Of a stretch of DNA of 22,341 nt, positions 14,111 to 22,243 are shown in pieces (within the stretch, counting starts at the first letter, position 1; each line of letters begins with the position of its first letter). Source of the stretch: Christensenella sp. UBA1750 (lineage in GTDB: Bacteria; Bacillota; Clostridia; Christensenellales; UBA1750); assembly GCA_002315655.1 (NCBI GenBank), contig DCHO01000083.1:1-22341 (forward strand). The letters are read 5' to 3'. The translations under genes and the position numbers were made by a program. The notes below the pieces were generated by a model. That model was not told the origin of the DNA. It searched no databases and saw only the letters and a program-made list of their open reading frames with translations.

Positions 14111-16468
14111 CTACATAAAGACAAACCCGATGAGCCGGACAAGCAACGCCATGACCCACGCGATCATGCACTGGAAAAGCACGATGCCCACCGACCATTT
14201 CGCGCCCAATTCCCGGCGGATGGAGGCAATCGCCGCCACACAGGGGGTATAGAGCAGGCAGAAGACCAGCAGGGAGACTGCCGACAGGGGCGAGAGCGCG
14301 GCAAGCACACCGGCTTCCGTGCCGAAAAGGACATTGAGCGTGGACACCACGGATTCCTTCGCCATGAAGCCCGCAATGAGCGCGGTGACGACCCGCCAGT
14401 CGCCAAAGCCCACGGGTCTGAAAATCGGCGCGAGGAAGCCCGCAAGCATCGCCAAAATGCTGTCCTTGGAATCGGACACGATGTTCAGACGGAAATCGAA
14501 GGTCTGCAAAAACCACACGATAATGGCGGCAAGCAATATCACGGTGAAGGCTCTCTGCAAAAAGTCCTTGGCCTTATCCCAAAGCAGGTGCGCGACGTTC
14601 TTGATGCCGGGCAGCCGGTAGTTGGGCAGCTCCATGACAAAGGGCACCGCCTCGCCCTTAAACACAGTGGACTTGGACACCAGCGCGACCAGCAGCCCTG
14701 TGCAGACGGAGAGAACATACAGCCCCACCATGATGAAGCCCGCATATTTCGGAAAGAACAGGGCGGTGAAGAAGCCGTAAATGGGCAGCTTTGCCGTGCA
14801 GGACATAAAGGGCGTGAGCATAATGGTCATTTTTCTGTCCCGCTCGGAGGGCAGGGTGCGGGAGGCCATGACCCCGGGCACGGTTCAGCCGAAGCCCACC
14901 AGCATGGGCACGATGGAGCGCCCCGAAAGCCCGATGCGGCGCAACAGTTTGTCCGTCACAAAGGCGACCCGCGCCATGTAGCCGGAATCCTCCAGCAGCG
15001 ACAGGAACAGAAACAGCGTCACAATGACGGGCACAAAGGACAGAATGGAGCCAAGTCCCTTGAAAATCCCGTCGATGATGAGGGAATGGACGGTAGCATT
15101 GATATTTAGGGCGGTAAGGCCGTTGTCCGCAAGGGCGGTCAGCGCGTCAATGCCCAATTCCAGAAGATGCTGGAAGAACACGCCGATCACGTTGAAGGTC
15201 AGATAGAACACAAGCCCCATGATGGCGATGAAGGCGGGGATGGCGGTGTATTTGCCCGTCAGCACCTTGTCGATTCGGCGGGAACGCCTGTGTTCGCGGC
15301 TTTCCTTGGGCTTGACCACGGTTGCGGCTGTCAGGTTCATGATGAAGTCAAAGCGCATATCCGCGATGGCGGCGGTGCGGTCAAGCCCACGCTCCCGCTC
15401 CATCTGCACAATGATGTGCTCCACCGTTTCCTTCTCGTTTTCGGTGAGGTGCAAAGCCTCCGTCACCATCGGGTCGCCCTCGATGAGCTTGCCCGCCGCA
15501 AAACGCACGGGAATGTCCGCCTTCTCCGCGTGATCCTCAATTAAGTGAATGACGGAGTGCAGCGCACGGTGCACCGCGCCGCCGTCCTCGTTTTCATTGC
15601 AGAAGTCGATGCGCCCGGGGCGCTCCTGATACTGCGCGACGTGCAGCGCGTGCTGAATCAGCTCCGACACGCCCTCGTTCTTCGCCGCAGAGATGGGAAT
15701 GACGGGGATGCCCAGCTTCTCCTCCATAGCGTTGATGAGAATCGTGCCGCCGTTGCCGCGCACCTCGTCCATCATGTTTAAGGCTAAAACGATGGGGATG
15801 TTCAGCTCCATGAGCTGCAGGGTCAGGTAGAGGTTGCGCTCGATGTTGGTGGCGTCCACGATGTTGATGATGCCGGTGGGGTGGTTTTTGAGGATAAATT
15901 CCCGGGAGACGATCTCCTCGGCGGTGTAAGGCGAGAGGGAGTAAATGCCCGGCAAATCCGTGACCAGCGTGTTTTCGTGCCCGCGGATGGCACCGTCCTT
16001 TCTGTCCACCGTGACCCCGGGGAAGTTGCCGACGTGCTGGTTGGAGCCGGTTAATTGGTTAAACAGCGTGGTCTTGCCGCAGTTCTGGTTGCCCGCCAGC
16101 GCAAAGGTCAGCGTTGTCCCTTTCGGGAGCGGGTGCGCATCCGCCTTGACGTGGTATTTGCCGTCCTCGCCCAAGCCCGGGTGGTCGATGGGATGCACCG
16201 CTCTGGGCGGGCGGGAAATGCCGTCGCCGTCGTTGCTGTGAACGGATAACGGGTCAATACCGATCTTTTTCGCGTCATCCACCCGCATTGTCAGCTCGTA
16301 GCCGTGAATCTGCAATTCCATCGGGTCGCCCATTGGCGCGTACTGCATCAGGGTCACTTCCGCGCCGGGAATCACGCCCATGTCCAGGAAGTGCTGGCGC
16401 AGACTGCCCTCGCCGCCGACGGACGTAATAATGGCCGATTTCTGCAAGCCCAATTCATCAAGTGTCAT
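14111..16468 (-). CDS. feoB: FeoA-FeoB fusion, ferrous iron transporter, with an in-frame TGA at codon 528
   Basis: 786 codons from ATG 16468 to TAG 14111, interrupted by one TGA at 14887-14885. Residues 1-75 are a FeoA (SH3-like) domain. From about 118 comes the FeoB G domain: GNQNCGKT (126-133, G1), DLPG (171-174), NMMD (231-234). The helical GDI region and membrane domain follow. The TGA falls between GFG and TVPG, where FeoB has GFGC(T/N)VP: it replaces the conserved Cys of the first gate motif, proposed to line the Fe(II) pore. The frame on both sides is undamaged, through PFMSCTAKLP and LYTPCVAAIASI to the end. No binding site supports restart after the TGA. Possibilities are selenocysteine, other readthrough, a recent nonsense mutation, or a sequence error. 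FeoA-FeoB fusions are known in Clostridia. Confidence 0.85.
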
Positions 16469-16502
16469 TCTGACAATCTCTCCCTTCTGACCCGCAAGGC
16501 AG

Positions 16503-16541
16503 GTTAGTCATGTATAACTTCATGAGTTATCTTAGACTAAC
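16503..16541 (-). promoter_or_regulatory. Duplicated inverted operator motif in front of feoAB
   Basis: The motif GTTAGTCNNNNATAACT occurs on the plus strand at 16503-16519 and on the minus strand at 16541-16525, facing each other. Each copy is itself a partial palindrome (GTTA...TAAC). The second copy covers the -10 element of the feoAB promoter. A metal-dependent repressor of the DtxR/IdeR type, whose boxes have TTAG...CTAA halves, is a reasonable candidate; this is inference. Confidence 0.55.
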
Positions 16542-16557
16542 TCGAGAGATTTGTCAA
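16529..16557 (-). promoter_or_regulatory. Promoter of the feoAB operon
   Basis: Minus strand TTGACA (16557-16552), 17 bases, TAAGAT (16534-16529), about 60 bases before the feoAB ATG. It begins only 11 bases beyond the stop of the MATE gene, with no terminator seen between, so some readthrough from that gene is possible. Confidence 0.7.
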
Positions 16558-16568
16558 GAAACATTTAT

Positions 16569-17927
16569 CTATTTGGTTATAAGCTGTGCTTTTCCTTCTT
16601 TGCGGATGCGGATGTAATAGGAGGGAATCAGGATGGCAATCGCGCCGACCCACGCCGCGCCCTCGCAGAGAAACACGCCGTTTTCCCCGATAAGCCTGGG
16701 CAGGATGAGTGCCACGCCCACGCGCATGATGAGCTCCACAAAGCCGGAAATCATGGGACGGAAGGTGTCGCCCATGCCCTGCAAGGCCGAGCGGTAAATG
16801 TGCAGGAAATAGAGAATGAACAGCGGCACGCAGAGGAACAGCAGGTAATTGTACGCCACGCGCATGGCTTCCTCGATGACCTTCGGCTCGCCGGACAGGA
16901 AGATGGAAATGATGCTCTTGCCCGCAAAAATCATGCTGACCGTGATGGCAAGGGAGGTTGCCAGCCCGATGAGCACGGCGGCGCGAAGTCCCTGACGGAT
17001 GCGGTGAATCTTCCGCGCCCCCAAGTTCTGCCCGGCGTAGGTGGAGACGGCAAAGCCGTAAGCCACCGCCGCCATTTCAATCAAGCCATAGAGCTTATTG
17101 GAGGCGGTGAAGCCCGCCAAGAACACAAAGCCGAAGGAATTGACGGCGTACTGCACCGCAAGCCCGCCCACGCCGATGATGCCGTTCTGCAAGCCCAGCG
17201 GCGCACCCAATTTGGTCAGCTCCTTCATAAGCCCCTTGTCGATGCGCCAGTCATCCTTCTGCAATTTCAGTATCTCGATGCGGCGCACCACAACAAAGCA
17301 ATAGACGGCAGAGAGAATCTGTGAGATCATGGTGGCAATGGCCGCGCCGGGGATGCCCCAGTTAAAGACGCGGACAAAGAGCAGGTCAAGCGCGATGTTG
17401 CACACCGAGGCCAAGATCATGGCGATCAGCGGCGATTTGGAATCCCCCAAGGCACGCAGCACGGAGGAAAAGAGGTTGTAGGCCGTGACCACGACCATGC
17501 CGGAATAGATAAAGCGCATATAGGTAATCGTGCCGCCGATGGTCTCCTCCGGGGTTTTGAGCAGCACCAGCATGGGGCGCAGGGTCAAATGCGCAATCAG
17601 GGTAAAGAACACGGCGAGAATCAGGCCTAAAATATAGGAATGGGTCACGCTCCTGCGCATCCCGTCATAGTCGTTCGCGCCGAACCGCTGGGCGATCAGA
17701 ATGCACATTCCCTGCGCAAAGCCGATGACGATGCCCAAAATGAGCCAGCTCGGCCAGTCCGCCGCGCCGACAGAGGCCAGTGCCTTCACGCCCACATATC
17801 GCCCGACGATGGCGGTGTCCACCAAGGTATAAAGATGCTGAAAAATGCTGCCCAGCATCAGCGGCAGCGCAAAGGACACAATGAGGGAGGCTGGCTTGCC
17901 CTCCGTCATGTCGCGCACACGTTCCAT
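16569..17927 (-). CDS. MATE family efflux transporter
   Basis: A 452-residue multi-span protein in two MatE halves. The N-terminal half opens with LIVSFALPLMLGSIFQHLYTLVDTAIVGRYVG, the classic first helix of MATE carriers, and the second half repeats the pattern (LTKLGAPLGLQNGIIGVGGL). About twelve hydrophobic helices are visible. MATE proteins exchange Na+ or H+ for cationic drugs or metabolites across the membrane; the substrate here is unknown. The start is set at ATG 17927, with GGAGG (17943-17939) 11 bases upstream; a TTG at 17945 overlaps that site and an ATG at 17909 is also possible. A four-codon frame with a much stronger binding site lies just upstream (17966-17952). Diverges from the GH63-like gene. 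Confidence 0.9.
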   Translation of the reverse strand: MERVRDMTEGKPASLIVSFALPLMLGSIFQHLYTLVDTAIVGRYVGVKALASVGAADWPSWLILGIVIGFAQGMCILIAQRFGANDYDGMRRSVTHSYILGLILAVFFTLIAHLTLRPMLVLLKTPEETIGGTITYMRFIYSGMVVVTAYNLFSSVLRALGDSKSPLIAMILASVCNIALDLLFVRVFNWGIPGAAIATMISQILSAVYCFVVVRRIEILKLQKDDWRIDKGLMKELTKLGAPLGLQNGIIGVGGLAVQYAVNSFGFVFLAGFTASNKLYGLIEMAAVAYGFAVSTYAGQNLGARKIHRIRQGLRAAVLIGLATSLAITVSMIFAGKSIISIFLSGEPKVIEEAMRVAYNYLLFLCVPLFILYFLHIYRSALQGMGDTFRPMISGFVELIMRVGVALILPRLIGENGVFLCEGAAWVGAIAILIPSYYIRIRKEGKAQLITK

Positions 17928-17951
17928 AAAGTGAGAATCCTCCAAAAAGCT

Positions 17952-17966
17952 TTATACGCTCATCAT
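17952..17966 (-). other. Four-codon leader reading frame upstream of the MATE gene
   Basis: ATG ATG AGC GTA TAA on the minus strand (MMSV), with a consensus AAAGGAGG (17980-17973) 6 bases before it. The stop lies 24 bases before the MATE ATG, whose own binding site is weaker in spacing. It could be a translated leader that couples or attenuates MATE expression, or chance. Confidence 0.4.
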
Positions 17967-18037
17967 ATCGAACCTCCTTTCCATAAACAAGGGAAAAACA
18001 ATAAATTAACCCGTTTCGTTTCGCGTATTGAAAAAAG

Positions 18038-18066
18038 TTGAAAAAACCGCTCCGAAATGCTACACT
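18038..18066 (+). promoter_or_regulatory. Promoter of the GH63-like gene
   Basis: TTGAAA (18038-18043), 17 bases, TACACT (18061-18066), followed by AAAAAGGAG (18086-18094) before ATG 18102. Confidence 0.65.
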
Positions 18067-18101
18067 ACACACAAAGACTATATACAAAAAGGAGTGTCTC
18101 T

Positions 18102-19958
18102 ATGACCCAGTTGCCGAAAGAATATCTCGCCCTGAAACAGCAGAACATGAAGGGCTTTCGCACCTACAACCAGCGCTCGGTGCTCTCCCATGTGGACATG
18201 GAAACGGGCTATGCGCTCAACGTATGCTTAAAGGACGGCGCGAACGGACGCTACTTAAAAGAGGCGCTTGTGGGGCGCATGGGCGAGGGGGCGGAGATCG
18301 CCACGCCGGAGGCGCACGCCTGGGACAATTCCTACACCTCGGTCAAGGTCGAGTTTCAGAACGTCAAGTTCCGCGTGGAATCCTGCGTCTGCCCCGACTG
18401 CCCGCTGATTTTACTTGTCACGCTGCTCTCCAAGCAGATCAAAAATCCCAAATTGGTGCTGGAAAGCGGCTTCCTCTGGAACCGGGACGGCGTGATGGGC
18501 AGAGAAAAGAACACGCTCATTGCCGTGGCGGGGAAAAAGCGGTACACCGTCACCATGACCGCGCAGCACAACCCCAACGACGGCAACATCCCCACCCAGT
18601 CTCCCTACCTTATGGCGGATTTTGACGGGGAGATCGCCTTTACCGTCAACAACATGATGGAATTATCCGAAGCCCGGCGGCGCATGGCGGAGGCGCGGGA
18701 AAACTATCAGGCGGACATCGAAAAATACGCCCCCTGCGAGGCGGAATATGAGGCCATGACCAACGCACTTTCTTGGGACACCATCTACGACGTGCAGAAT
18801 GACCGCATTTTCTCCCCCGTTTCGCGCCAGTGGTGCATCGACCACGGCGGCTATGTCATTTTCTGCTGGGATAACTATTTCGCGGGCTTCATGGCCGCGC
18901 TCAAGGACAAGTTCCTGTCCTATTCCAACTTAATCGAAATCACGCTGTCCTGCACGAAAAAGGGCTTTGTGCCCAACTACGCCGACGGCATCGGCATGAA
19001 GAGCGAGGATCGTTCCCAGCCGCCGGTCGGCTCTGCCATGCTGCTGGAAACCTACCGCCTCTACCGCGAAAAGTGGCTGGTGGAATTTCTCTACCCCTAC
19101 CTGCTCCGCTGGAACGTGTGGTTCTCCTGCTTCCGGCAGGAGGAGGACGGCGGCCTATGCTGGGGCAGCGACCCGGTAACGCCGGTTTTCGGGAACAAAT
19201 GGGAATATGACGGGGTCAACGACACCTTCGGCGCGGCGCTGGAATCCGGGCTGGACAATTCCCCCATGTACGACGACATTCCCTTCAACAAGGAGACCCA
19301 CAGGCTGTATCTCAAAGACGTTGGCTTAACCGGGCTTTACATCCTGGACACCCGCGCACTGATTCAGCTTGCGCGAATCCTCGGCAAAGACAAGGACGAA
19401 GCGCTGCTGCAAAAGCGGCTGGATTTGACCGAAAAGGGGCTGGAAACCCTGTGGAACGAGGATGTGGGGTTCTACTGCAACAGGCGCACCGATACGGGCG
19501 AATTCTCCCTGCGCTTCTCCCCCACGAACTTTTACGCCCTGTTCTCCTCCGCAATCCCGCAGGAACGGCTGCCGCGCATCATGGCGCACTACTTTGATGA
19601 GAACGAGTTCTACGGCGAATGGATAATGCCCTCCATCGCCCGCAACGACCCGGCTTATCCCGACCAGCTCTACTGGCGCGGGCGCATCTGGGCGCCCATG
19701 AACTTCCTTGTGTATATGGCGCTGCAAAAGCATCCCGAAATGCTGAAAATGCGCAGCGACCTTGCGGAAAAGTCCCTGCACGTTTTGAAGAAGGAGTGGG
19801 ACGAGCACCGGCATCTGCACGAAAATTACAATGCAGAAACCGGCGAGGGCTGCGATGTGGCCTCCTCCGACCGCTTCTACCACTGGGGCGCGCTGCTGGG
19901 CGTGATCTCCATGGCGGAAAAAAAGTTGATTTCTGACTTCTGCGAGCCGATTGCATAG
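18102..19958 (+). CDS. MGH1-like / GH63-related glycoside hydrolase
   Basis: 618 residues from the ATG at 18102, chosen over an upstream in-frame ATG (18057) because AAAAAGGAG sits 7 bases before it and the upstream one lies over the promoter. The C-terminal two thirds are an (alpha/alpha)6 barrel: CWDNYFAGFMAAL (255-267), SEDRSQPPVGS (301-311), ESGLDNSPMYDD (381-392, with an Asp in the position of the GH63 general acid) and YWRGRIWAPMNFLVY (524-538). This is the pattern of bacterial GH63 and MGH1-like glucosidases and mannosylglycerate-type hydrolases, related to trehalase. The first 200 residues look like the beta-rich N-terminal domain. No signal peptide, so intracellular. Linkage is unknown. 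Monocistronic, ended by a strong terminator. Confidence 0.83.
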   Translation: MTQLPKEYLALKQQNMKGFRTYNQRSVLSHVDMETGYALNVCLKDGANGRYLKEALVGRMGEGAEIATPEAHAWDNSYTSVKVEFQNVKFRVESCVCPDCPLILLVTLLSKQIKNPKLVLESGFLWNRDGVMGREKNTLIAVAGKKRYTVTMTAQHNPNDGNIPTQSPYLMADFDGEIAFTVNNMMELSEARRRMAEARENYQADIEKYAPCEAEYEAMTNALSWDTIYDVQNDRIFSPVSRQWCIDHGGYVIFCWDNYFAGFMAALKDKFLSYSNLIEITLSCTKKGFVPNYADGIGMKSEDRSQPPVGSAMLLETYRLYREKWLVEFLYPYLLRWNVWFSCFRQEEDGGLCWGSDPVTPVFGNKWEYDGVNDTFGAALESGLDNSPMYDDIPFNKETHRLYLKDVGLTGLYILDTRALIQLARILGKDKDEALLQKRLDLTEKGLETLWNEDVGFYCNRRTDTGEFSLRFSPTNFYALFSSAIPQERLPRIMAHYFDENEFYGEWIMPSIARNDPAYPDQLYWRGRIWAPMNFLVYMALQKHPEMLKMRSDLAEKSLHVLKKEWDEHRHLHENYNAETGEGCDVASSDRFYHWGALLGVISMAEKKLISDFCEPIA

Positions 19959-19984
19959 AAAAATTTTAAGTTTGTTCATTATTG

Positions 19985-20022
19985 CCTGTTTTTTCCTGTT
20001 TTCAGGAAGGAACAGGTTTTTT
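19985..20022 (+). terminator. Strong intrinsic terminator
   Basis: A 14-bp stem, 19985-19998 with 20003-20016 (CCTGTT...TTCCTG against CAGGAA...AACAGG, two G-T pairs), a TTTT loop and a T6 run at 20017-20022, 26 bases after the GH63-like stop. Confidence 0.92.
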
Positions 20023-20026
20023 GAAG

Positions 20027-20450
20027 GTCGCAAAGCCGCCGGAGGACGAGCGTTTCGCAACAAAACGCCCCGGTGGGACGTTTTTAAGAAAAAGCCGTCC
20101 GAAAGATGCCGCTTTGCGACTGGAGCATGAGCGTTTCCTTGGAAAGCGTCCTGTGGACGGTTTCCAAGGTCAGGCTGTCAAAAAAGGTAAATAAATGCAT
20201 AACAAGACTTGAGATAATGCACAAAGAAACGGGATAGATTTCACAGAGGGTGCGGGAGACCCGCAGGTCTCCCGCATAAAGCGAGCCGGAGGGCGGCGTG
20301 TACGGCCGCAGGCTCGCCATTCCGATTCGCTTGCAAGCCCGGCCGTGAATCGTAGATGAACAGGGCTTGCAATTCTGTGTCAAAGAACGAAGTTCTTTGA
20401 CACACTGAACACCGGGATTTTCCGAAGGGAAATCACGGTGCGAAATCCTG
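20027..20450 (+). repeat. Composite palindromic intergenic element (copy 1)
   Basis: A noncoding array of hairpins filling most of the 615-bp gap 19959-20573. In order: a 10-bp pair 20027-20036/20111-20120 enclosing a degenerate unit; unit GGAGNNNGAGCGTTT at 20041-20055 and again at 20122-20136; a 33-nt hairpin 20137-20169 (9 bp, G-G, 5 bp, 3-base loop); an 11-bp hairpin 20251-20276; a two-part stem 20281-20317; a 10-bp pair 20331-20340/20363-20372; a perfect 13-bp hairpin 20376-20404 with loop GAA; a 31-nt hairpin 20410-20440 (5 bp, 1x1, 8 bp, loop GAA). The density of stems and the related partner at 22244-22341 point to a repeat family or structured RNA. No tRNA-like or known riboswitch core was recognised. 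Confidence 0.8.
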
Positions 20451-20481
20451 TTTCGTTTCTGTAACAAATGCCCAATCGCCT

Positions 20482-20510
20482 TTGACAGTCAGGCGTAAAG
20501 GCTTTATACT
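20482..20510 (+). promoter_or_regulatory. Promoter of the NlpC/P60 gene
   Basis: Consensus TTGACA (20482-20487), 17 bases, TATACT (20505-20510), 64 bases before the ATG at 20574. Among the strongest promoter matches in the window. Confidence 0.78.
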
Positions 20511-20573
20511 AAAATCACGCAGAGGTCTCCGATTTTCTCATCTGCGCTACGGACAGGCACCGAAAGGAACAAT

Positions 20574-22238
20574 ATGCAAGACAATCATCACGACGATAAA
20601 AAGCGCGCCGGGCGTTACGGCTCCAGAGAGCGCAGTAAATTTTATTATTTCAAGACGTGGCTGAAAAACATGAAGCCTGCCAAGAAGCTGCTGCTCATTG
20701 TGGGTGCGCTGCTGATTTTGGCGCTGCCCATCGGCGGCTCCGTGCTGCTGACCCGGGCTGCCGCATCCACGCCCAAGGACGAGGTTGCGTCCATGGCCTT
20801 GAAGGACAAATCCGCCATCACCTTATCCTCCGGGCAGCAGGGCACCGTGGTTGCCACGCCCAGCCCTGAACCCACACCGACCCCGACACCCGAACCCACG
20901 CCCACGCCCGAACCCGACCCCACCAACACGGTCATCAAGTTCGGCATGGAATATTCCTGCGTGGCCTCCATTCAGGAGCGCATGATGGAATTGGGCTTCA
21001 TGGAATCCGATGAACCCACGAACTATTACGGCAGCATCACCGAAAACGCCGTCAGGCTGTTCCAGCGTCAGGTGGGACTTCCCGATGACGGCTGCGTTGG
21101 GCTGGAAACCTGGAACGCCATGTGCGCGGACGACGCGCCCACCTACACCGTCATGCAGGACATGGACGGGCAGGACGTGACCGAATTGCAGAAGCGTCTG
21201 CGCAACTTGGGCTACATGGATGAGATCACCGGGCACTTCGGCGAGATCACCGTGGAAGCGGTCAAGAAATTCCAGGAGAATAACGGCCTTAGTGACGACG
21301 GCAAGGTCGGCATGAAGACCCGCGAAATCCTCTACTCCGAGGATGCGGTCGCCAACTTCTTCAAGTACGGCGAAAAGAGCGACGACATTAAGGAATATCA
21401 GGAAAAGCTGGCCAAGCTGGGCTATCTGACCACCACGCCCGACGGCTCCTACGGCAAGGACACCGTAGCGGCGGTCAAGCGCTTCCAGGAGGTCAACGGC
21501 TTGACAGCCGACGGCTTCTTGGGCTACGACACCATCAAAAAGCTGACCTCGTCCTCCGCGCTTTCCAACGCATTAAAGCTCGGTATGGAAGGCGATGACG
21601 TGACCAACGTGCAGAAATACCTCAAAAAGCTGGGTTATCTGTCCAAGGTCACGGGCTATTTCGGTTCCATGACCGAGGATGCCGTGAAGGCCTTCCAGAA
21701 ACGCAACGGGCTTTCTCAGGACGGCACCGTGGGCAAGAACACCATGAACGTGCTGACCTCCTCCAAGGCGAAGAAGGCCGAAAGCTCGTCTTCCTCCACC
21801 TCCAAGAGCAGCACTTCAAAGAGCAGTTCCTCCTCCGGCGGCACAACGGCGACCTCCTCCGCAAACGCTTCCTCCGTGGAACGGTTCATCGACATTGCGG
21901 AATCCAAGTTAGGCTGCACCTACGTCTTCGGCTCCAAGGGTCCCAATACCTTTGACTGCTCCGGCTTTGTCTACTGGTGCCTGAACCAGGCGGGCGTGTC
22001 GCAGGGCTACATGACCTCCGCCTCCTGGGCGAAATCCACCAAGTATCCCAAGATCACCTCCATGAGCAAGCTGGAACGCGGCGACATCATCGTCTACGAC
22101 GGGCACGTTGCCATCTACTTGGGCGGCGGCAGCATGATCGACGCTTCCTCCTCCAAGGGCAAGGTCAGAAAGTGTTCGGGCATCACCTCCAACTCCTACT
22201 GGACAAAGCACTTCATCTGCGGGTTTAGAGTCTTCTGA
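20574..22238 (+). CDS. Membrane-anchored cell-wall hydrolase: four peptidoglycan-binding domains plus NlpC/P60
   Basis: 554 residues; AAAGGA precedes the ATG. A basic cytoplasmic head (1-38) is followed by one hydrophobic segment (about 39-60) acting as signal anchor, then a Pro/Thr/Glu linker (95-116, TPTP repeats). Four peptidoglycan-binding repeats follow at about 121-184, 192-255, 262-325 and 333-395, each with the LQ..L..LGY...G.FG..T..AV..FQ..NGL..DG pattern. A Ser/Thr/Lys-rich linker (397-434) leads to an NlpC/P60 domain (435-554) with FDCSGFVYW (Cys462) and GHVAIYLGGG (His511). The third polar residue usual in this fold (often His in IHAS) is Asp523 in MIDASSS. Such enzymes cut the peptide stems of peptidoglycan outside the membrane. 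Inverted repeat elements flank the gene. Confidence 0.93.
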   Translation: MQDNHHDDKKRAGRYGSRERSKFYYFKTWLKNMKPAKKLLLIVGALLILALPIGGSVLLTRAAASTPKDEVASMALKDKSAITLSSGQQGTVVATPSPEPTPTPTPEPTPTPEPDPTNTVIKFGMEYSCVASIQERMMELGFMESDEPTNYYGSITENAVRLFQRQVGLPDDGCVGLETWNAMCADDAPTYTVMQDMDGQDVTELQKRLRNLGYMDEITGHFGEITVEAVKKFQENNGLSDDGKVGMKTREILYSEDAVANFFKYGEKSDDIKEYQEKLAKLGYLTTTPDGSYGKDTVAAVKRFQEVNGLTADGFLGYDTIKKLTSSSALSNALKLGMEGDDVTNVQKYLKKLGYLSKVTGYFGSMTEDAVKAFQKRNGLSQDGTVGKNTMNVLTSSKAKKAESSSSSTSKSSTSKSSSSSGGTTATSSANASSVERFIDIAESKLGCTYVFGSKGPNTFDCSGFVYWCLNQAGVSQGYMTSASWAKSTKYPKITSMSKLERGDIIVYDGHVAIYLGGGSMIDASSSKGKVRKCSGITSNSYWTKHFICGFRVF

Positions 22239-22243
22239 TTCCG

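Noticed and set aside
14111..14881. Separate gene for the C-terminal half of FeoB starting at GTG 14881
   Set aside because: No purine-rich site precedes the GTG or the next ATG, and the product would be half of a membrane domain.
14885..14887. Genome-wide reassignment of TGA to an amino acid
   Set aside because: TGA ends several well-defined genes here (75, 863, 2730, 22238) and Trp is coded by TGG; only one TGA is internal.
19982..20194. 70-residue open frame across the repeat units (EDERF..KRP pattern)
   Set aside because: The same repeat read in the same frame in copy 2 (22341-22291, minus) contains stop codons, so what is conserved is pairing, not protein.
20861..20925. Short tandem DNA repeats (CCCACGCCCGAA-like)
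   Set aside because: They encode the Pro-Thr-Glu linker of the cell-wall protein, and are not a CRISPR or regulatory array.
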